Positions 42,922 to 47,242 of a stretch of 47,242 nucleotides of DNA are shown here, piece after piece. Position 1 is the stretch's first letter. Each line of letters opens with the position of its first letter. The position numbers were made by a program, and so were the translations under genes. Source of the DNA: Marinobacter antarcticus (GTDB lineage: Bacteria > Pseudomonadota > Gammaproteobacteria > Pseudomonadales > Oleiphilaceae); the NCBI RefSeq assembly GCF_011049865.1, contig NZ_DRGY01000032.1, forward strand, positions 1 through 47,242, given 5' to 3'. The notes under the pieces were generated by a model that saw only the letters and a list, made by a program, of their open reading frames with translations, had not been told where the DNA came from and made no database searches.

Positions 42922-45087
42922 ATGGATGTCTCCCACATTATTGATTCCCTGAATGATGCCCAGCGAGAGGCGGTGACGGCACAGAACGATCATCTGTTGG
43001 TTCTGGCTGGCGCCGGGAGCGGTAAAACCCGGGTGCTGGTGCATCGTATGGCATGGCTTATGCGGGTTGATCGTGTTCCGCCCACCGGTATTCTGGCGGT
43101 TACGTTTACCAACAAGGCCGCCAAGGAAATGCGTTATCGCATTGAGCAAATGTTGGATATTCCGGCTCGGGGCCTATGGTTCGGCACATTCCACGGCATT
43201 GCTCACCGCTTGCTCAGAGCACACTGGAAAGACGCTGGATTGCCAGAAAACTTTCAGGTTCTGGACAGCGACGACCAGCTTCGAATGGTCAAACGGGTGA
43301 TGCGGGAGGCGCAGATTGATGAGAGCCAGTTTCCCCCGCGACAGGCCCAGTGGTTTATCAGCAGCCAGAAAGACGAAGGCCTGCGGGCGGATCACATTCA
43401 GGAAAACCCGGGAGATCACTTTACCTCCACCATGGTGAAGGTTTACCGCCGCTACGAGCAGCTCTGCCAACAGAGTGGGCTGGTGGATTTTGGCGAGTTG
43501 TTGCTGCGCTCCCATGAACTGTGGCTGCACCGACCGGAATTGCTGGCGCACTACCAGCAGCGTTTTCAGCATATTCTGGTAGACGAGTTCCAGGACACCA
43601 ACACCATCCAATACGCCTGGCTGCAAGTGTTGGCCAGCAACCGCGTTCCGATGACGGTAGTGGGCGACGACGACCAGTCAATTTACGGTTGGCGCGGTGC
43701 AAAAGTAGAAAACATCCAGCAATACCAGCGGGATTTTCCCAACGCGCGCCTGGTGCGCTTGGAGCAGAATTACCGTTCCACACAGCTGATTCTGAAAGCC
43801 GCGAACTCGGTGATTGCCAACAATCAGGGCCGGTTAGGCAAGGAGCTCTGGACGGATGGCGTGGAAGGTGAGCCCGTCAGCCTTTACGCCGCCTTCAACG
43901 AGCAGGATGAAGCCAACTACATTGCGGACACCATCGCCGGCTGGGTTGATGAGGGTAACCTGCGCAGCGAATCCGCTATCTTGTATCGCTCCAACGCTCA
44001 GTCCCGGGTATTGGAGGAATCGCTGATGCGCCAAGGTATTCCTTACCGGGTGTACGGCGGCCTGCGCTTTTACGATCGCCAGGAAATCCGCAATGCGCTG
44101 GCCTATCTGAGACTGGTGCATTATCGCCGGGACGATGCAGCCTTTGAACGGGTGGTAAACCTGCCCACGAGGGGGATCGGCGCCAAGAGCCTGGCCGATC
44201 TGCGTGCATACGCGTCCAGTCAGGGTGTTTCCCTGTGGGAGTCGGCTGAACGATTACTCGAGGCCGGACAAGTGAAGGGCCGAGCAAAAACAGGCCTGCA
44301 GGCGTTCATTGGCATCATTGAAGAATTGTCGATTGTCGTCGAAGACGCGTCTCTTCAAGGCCTCATGAAACAGACCATTGAGGCAAGCGGTCTTAAAGAC
44401 TACCACGCCAGTGAAAAGGGCGAGAAGGCTCAGGCCAAGGTTGAAAACCTGGAAGAACTGGTCAACGCCCTGGCGGATTTTGAGGTGGAAGAGGGCGTTG
44501 ATCCGCTCTCCGAATTTATCGCACGGGCAGCGCTGGATGCCGGTGAATCTCAGGCCGGAGACCACGAAGACAGCGTGCAGCTCATGACCCTGCACTCGGC
44601 AAAGGGCCTTGAGTTCCCGCTGGTGTTTCTTGCGGGCGTTGAAGAAGGGCTTTTCCCCCACAGCATGTCGCTGGAAGAGCCAGGGCGCATGGAGGAAGAG
44701 CGCCGTCTGGCCTACGTTGGCATTACCCGGGCCATGAAAAAGCTGGTGATAACCTACGCCGAATCCCGACGGTTGTACGGGCAGGAAAAATTCCACGCGC
44801 TGTCCCGGTTTGTGCGGGAAATTCCGGGCGACTGTCTGCAGGAAGTGCGTTTACGCAACACGGTAACGCGCCCGGCGATGATGGGCCGGCCAAACGAGGG
44901 CCTGTTCAGCCAGGATTCTGCAAAGCAGTCCGGCTTCAGCCTGGGCCAGCGGGTGCGGCATCCGAAATTTGGAGAAGGCGTTGTTCTGAACGCCGAAGGC
45001 AGTGGGCACCATACTCGGGTGCAAGTGAACTTTGATGAGGGTGCCAAGTGGTTGGTGCTGGCTTATGCGCCGTTGGAGGCCTGCTAG
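42922..45087 (+). CDS. uvrD: DNA helicase II UvrD
   Basis: SF1A 3'-to-5' helicase of 721 aa for nucleotide excision and mismatch repair. It matches E. coli UvrD throughout: MDVSHIIDSLNDAQREAV at the start, LAGAGSGKTRVLVHR (motif I), LVDEFQDTNTIQYAW (II), VVGDDDQSIYGWRGA (III), RLEQNYRSTQ (IV), TLHSAKGLEFPLVF (V), RRLAYVGITRAM (VI). The C-terminal tail contains the GQRVRHPKFGEG domain. The ATG at 42922 aligns with E. coli UvrD; a frame to 42913 is less likely. No convincing LexA site was seen upstream. Confidence 0.96.
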   Translation: MDVSHIIDSLNDAQREAVTAQNDHLLVLAGAGSGKTRVLVHRMAWLMRVDRVPPTGILAVTFTNKAAKEMRYRIEQMLDIPARGLWFGTFHGIAHRLLRAHWKDAGLPENFQVLDSDDQLRMVKRVMREAQIDESQFPPRQAQWFISSQKDEGLRADHIQENPGDHFTSTMVKVYRRYEQLCQQSGLVDFGELLLRSHELWLHRPELLAHYQQRFQHILVDEFQDTNTIQYAWLQVLASNRVPMTVVGDDDQSIYGWRGAKVENIQQYQRDFPNARLVRLEQNYRSTQLILKAANSVIANNQGRLGKELWTDGVEGEPVSLYAAFNEQDEANYIADTIAGWVDEGNLRSESAILYRSNAQSRVLEESLMRQGIPYRVYGGLRFYDRQEIRNALAYLRLVHYRRDDAAFERVVNLPTRGIGAKSLADLRAYASSQGVSLWESAERLLEAGQVKGRAKTGLQAFIGIIEELSIVVEDASLQGLMKQTIEASGLKDYHASEKGEKAQAKVENLEELVNALADFEVEEGVDPLSEFIARAALDAGESQAGDHEDSVQLMTLHSAKGLEFPLVFLAGVEEGLFPHSMSLEEPGRMEEERRLAYVGITRAMKKLVITYAESRRLYGQEKFHALSRFVREIPGDCLQEVRLRNTVTRPAMMGRPNEGLFSQDSAKQSGFSLGQRVRHPKFGEGVVLNAEGSGHHTRVQVNFDEGAKWLVLAYAPLEAC

Positions 45088-45267
45088 GAGTCTGCGCGGT
45101 AGAAGTGTTTTGAGCCAGATGCTGCCCCGGCGAGGCTGGCCACAAAGCTCATCCACCGCTTTTTTTAGCACACCATTTATGAACTTTGGTTCTGAAAAAT
45201 CAGGCGGGTGACAGTGTGCCTGCATTCGGCTACTATCATTTTGCATTTTTTGGTCATCTAAGGATAG

Positions 45268-45603
45268 ATGAAGGCAGCCATGAAGGATTCCACAGCCCGG
45301 GGCGAATACGCTCACATAACCACATCGTTTTACCATCATGTAAACCCACCGAACGCCAGCGCTTGCGGCTATCTGGTTGATCAGGCAAAGAACCCGGATG
45401 TCTTACGCCTGCTGTTTGAGCACGACCCTGTGCCTGTTTACGATGTGCCGTATATTCACTCGGAATATCAGGAACAGACCTACGACGGCCCACTTATTAT
45501 CCAGTCCACCACAGCCCAGAGTGAAGGATGGCTCCATAGTTGGATGCCCGAAGGCAAGGCGCTGGCACTTCAAGGCAAGGAGCCTATTGGTCAGACACAC
45601 TGA
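45268..45603 (+). CDS. Small protein resembling the start of DUF4123 adaptors
   Basis: Protein of 111 aa with a good AAGGAT ribosome site. The part from residue 33 (ACGYLVDQAKNPDVLRLLFE) to 90 (DGPLIIQST, EGWLHSW) has the spacing and feel of the N-terminal half of DUF4123 domains, which are adaptor chaperones that load effectors onto type VI secretion spikes. It is much shorter than typical DUF4123 proteins (over 200 aa), so it may be truncated, a minimal form, or unrelated. It precedes a long alpha/beta hydrolase gene by 41 bases, as an adaptor would its effector. The similarity is from memory, not a search. Confidence 0.5.
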   Translation: MKAAMKDSTARGEYAHITTSFYHHVNPPNASACGYLVDQAKNPDVLRLLFEHDPVPVYDVPYIHSEYQEQTYDGPLIIQSTTAQSEGWLHSWMPEGKALALQGKEPIGQTH

Positions 45604-45644
45604 ACGCACTGACAACATTAACGCATTCACAGGAAGGAACCTGA

Positions 45645-47242
45645 ATGACACCCGCAAGCAACCTGCCCTTTTCACCCAGCTCGACGCCTCTGGGTGCCTA
45701 CGGCGCACCCATTTGCACACACGAAACCGCAAACGTGCTGTTACGCCGCTCCGATAACCTCAGGCGACCGAGAGCTTTTATCAATGCGGGCACAATCGAG
45801 GATGAAAGCGGTAATGCGGTGACCGCCGAATTGCATAATGGCTCAGAACAGACGCCAGAAAATGCACAGGCCCGCTTCACCGAACTCGTCACGGGCAAGG
45901 CCACATGGCACTGGCCTGGGGAGCCAGAAGGAGAGCACATGATCGGGTTCGATACCGTGAGCGAACAACGCCGCTTCGCCCCCGGCAATGCCCTCGGTGA
46001 AGGTATAGACCTCACCGTTATCCAGGGTGAACGCAGAGCAAGGGCCATACACTTACCGCCACCGGTGATCATTGATTTACGCGAGTCAGCGCCCGCAGCA
46101 GATGACTTGCTGACCGACGAACAGCTGGATTACTTTCGGGCAAACGGCAACAACGCGCTCATCTACGTACACGGCTACAACGTGCCCCATGGCGAATGGG
46201 GGCGATTCCTGAACCGCAAAGATAGCCACAAACGATACGGTGGCCATGGGCCAGTGCCCGCCAACGTATGGCATCCCCATAAAGCCACAGCATGGCAGGA
46301 TGCCGAAGCACTGTCGGATACCAGCGCCACCCCACCGAAAGAAGATAAACTGAATGGCACAGGCGCCCACAATTGGGCGATTCATATGGAGTACCAACTA
46401 AACCGTGCCGCGGGCTTTGATGGCCAGGACTGGATGCCATACAGTCGCATCATCAACATTTCCTGGCCAGGCGACACGGGATCCACCGATTTCATGCAGG
46501 CGGAGCTGAATGCAATGGCAGCAGGCCGGCGCCTGGCCCCGTTACTGGTGCAGTTGGCAGAGGCAGGCATTGCCATCAACCTGATCTCCCACTCGTTGGG
46601 TGCCCGGGTTGCGCTCTCGGCCTTGAACATTGTGGGCTCTATCGGAAAGAGCAACTTGGTCGACCACCTCTTTCTCTGGCAACCCGCCGTTGCCGATAAC
46701 GCGCTCACCAACGACAGCAGCCGTGACGCACACCCCTTGGGGCTGGGCGTATTCCCGTCCGCCCACAGCGCCGCCCGCAAGATTGTGGTGTTGCACTCCC
46801 GTGGCGACGGTATTCTGGGGGCCGACAACAGCGAAGATCGTGCCTGGTGGCAGAACGCCATGTCAGCGAAACATCCGATAGTCGCTACCGCATGGATCGC
46901 CGCGGCCGCAGACGACCCTATGGACGATATAGCCGGTTACTTACGGGGAGCCTACGATAAAAAATGGTGGTCCTTTCCGAGTTTTCTGGATAACGGTTTC
47001 GGGCCGGCCGTGGAAAAACTCTACAAAGACTACCTACCGTTAACCTTCGACGCGCGAGAAACAACGCACCCCCAACGATCTATGTATGTACCCGAGACCC
47101 TTAAAAAAACCGTCAAAGAAAATTGGGCCAGGTTGGAAAAGGACATTCTCGCCGAAGCGAATGCTCTCTGGCAGCCCTGTATCGACTGCTTGCGCAACGG
47201 GGAACGGCCGCCTGAGTACACCCTGTTGTCACCATTGAACCA
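45645..47242 (+). CDS. Large alpha/beta hydrolase, possible secreted lipase-type effector (partial, runs off the window)
   Basis: An uninterrupted frame of 532 codons from 45645 to the window end, with AGGAAGGA six bases before the ATG. A long N-terminal region precedes an alpha/beta hydrolase domain. An oxyanion-hole HG is at LIYVHGYNVP (His176), and the nucleophile elbow is LISHSLGARV (Ser317; SHSLG, with Ser in place of the first Gly). A likely acid is in LHSRGDGILG about 70 residues later. No signal peptide is present. The upstream small protein may be a DUF4123-type adaptor, which would suit a type VI secretion lipase or esterase effector. The C-terminus is missing. Confidence 0.75.
   Translation, partial: MTPASNLPFSPSSTPLGAYGAPICTHETANVLLRRSDNLRRPRAFINAGTIEDESGNAVTAELHNGSEQTPENAQARFTELVTGKATWHWPGEPEGEHMIGFDTVSEQRRFAPGNALGEGIDLTVIQGERRARAIHLPPPVIIDLRESAPAADDLLTDEQLDYFRANGNNALIYVHGYNVPHGEWGRFLNRKDSHKRYGGHGPVPANVWHPHKATAWQDAEALSDTSATPPKEDKLNGTGAHNWAIHMEYQLNRAAGFDGQDWMPYSRIINISWPGDTGSTDFMQAELNAMAAGRRLAPLLVQLAEAGIAINLISHSLGARVALSALNIVGSIGKSNLVDHLFLWQPAVADNALTNDSSRDAHPLGLGVFPSAHSAARKIVVLHSRGDGILGADNSEDRAWWQNAMSAKHPIVATAWIAAAADDPMDDIAGYLRGAYDKKWWSFPSFLDNGFGPAVEKLYKDYLPLTFDARETTHPQRSMYVPETLKKTVKENWARLEKDILAEANALWQPCIDCLRNGERPPEYTLLSPLN

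Noticed and set aside
41680..43149. 489-codon minus-strand frame
   Set aside because: It spans the dehydrogenase, a terminator and the start of uvrD in antisense and has no domain features.
45105..45180. Terminator after uvrD
   Set aside because: Only a weak five-base stem precedes the T-run near 45160-45167, too poor to call.

Overview
The window looks like a chromosomal segment of a marine gammaproteobacterium, most like Marinobacter or a close relative. This rests on gene content: a proteobacterial dedicated sortase module, a Marinobacter/Pseudomonas-type AcnA, TmcA, PpnN, UvrD and many c-di-GMP and two-component proteins. No rRNA or tRNA gene was seen, so the genus is an inference. Coding density is high, genes run on both strands, and I see no prophage, CRISPR array or complete insertion sequence.

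Layout. 1-143: 3' end (domains V and VI) of a group II intron whose body lies outside the window. 256-1038: DUF815 AAA+ ATPase. 1061-6943: dedicated sortase module, with response regulator PdsR and kinase PdsS on the minus strand and the VIT/vWA sortase target and class GN sortase on the plus strand. 6991-11949: PlsC-type acyltransferase, MAPEG protein, small OmpA-like protein, rhomboid protease with a C-terminal helical region, and a convergent zinc-ribbon/membrane/helical-repeat protein. 12349-16770: chemotaxis transducer and acnA. 16810-23953: signalling cluster of two histidine kinases (minus) divergent from an Hpt-REC-REC-GGDEF protein, a REC-HDOD protein and a CheY-like receiver (plus). 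23995-31722: DUF2288, lysO, HD-GYP and tatD, a DadA-like oxidase, a methyltransferase, a DUF4124 lipid-free secreted protein and an OmpA/TSP3 porin. 31901-45087: UvrD-like helicase, DUF2237, tmcA, an enoyl-CoA hydratase-family enzyme, cytochrome c, ppnN, an HDAC-family deacetylase, succinate-semialdehyde dehydrogenase and uvrD. 45268-end: a small protein that may resemble DUF4123 adaptors, followed by a long alpha/beta hydrolase gene that runs off the window.

The most striking structure is a dispersed palindrome present three times (4065-4175, 10385-10495, 34298-34404). Each copy has the same 53-nt core, with only two variable positions. The core is flanked by 27-29 bp inverted arms that match each other within a copy (29/29, 27/27 and 27/29) but are unrelated between copies. 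Read on the minus strand, each core contains two short hairpins whose hexaloops are ANGGAN, the recognition loop of CsrA/RsmA/RsmE. The only two variable core positions are exactly the two N positions of the first hexaloop. This suggests a mobile or templated family of structured CsrA-binding elements, possibly released from long double-stranded stems by RNase III. The sequence pattern is direct; the function is inference.
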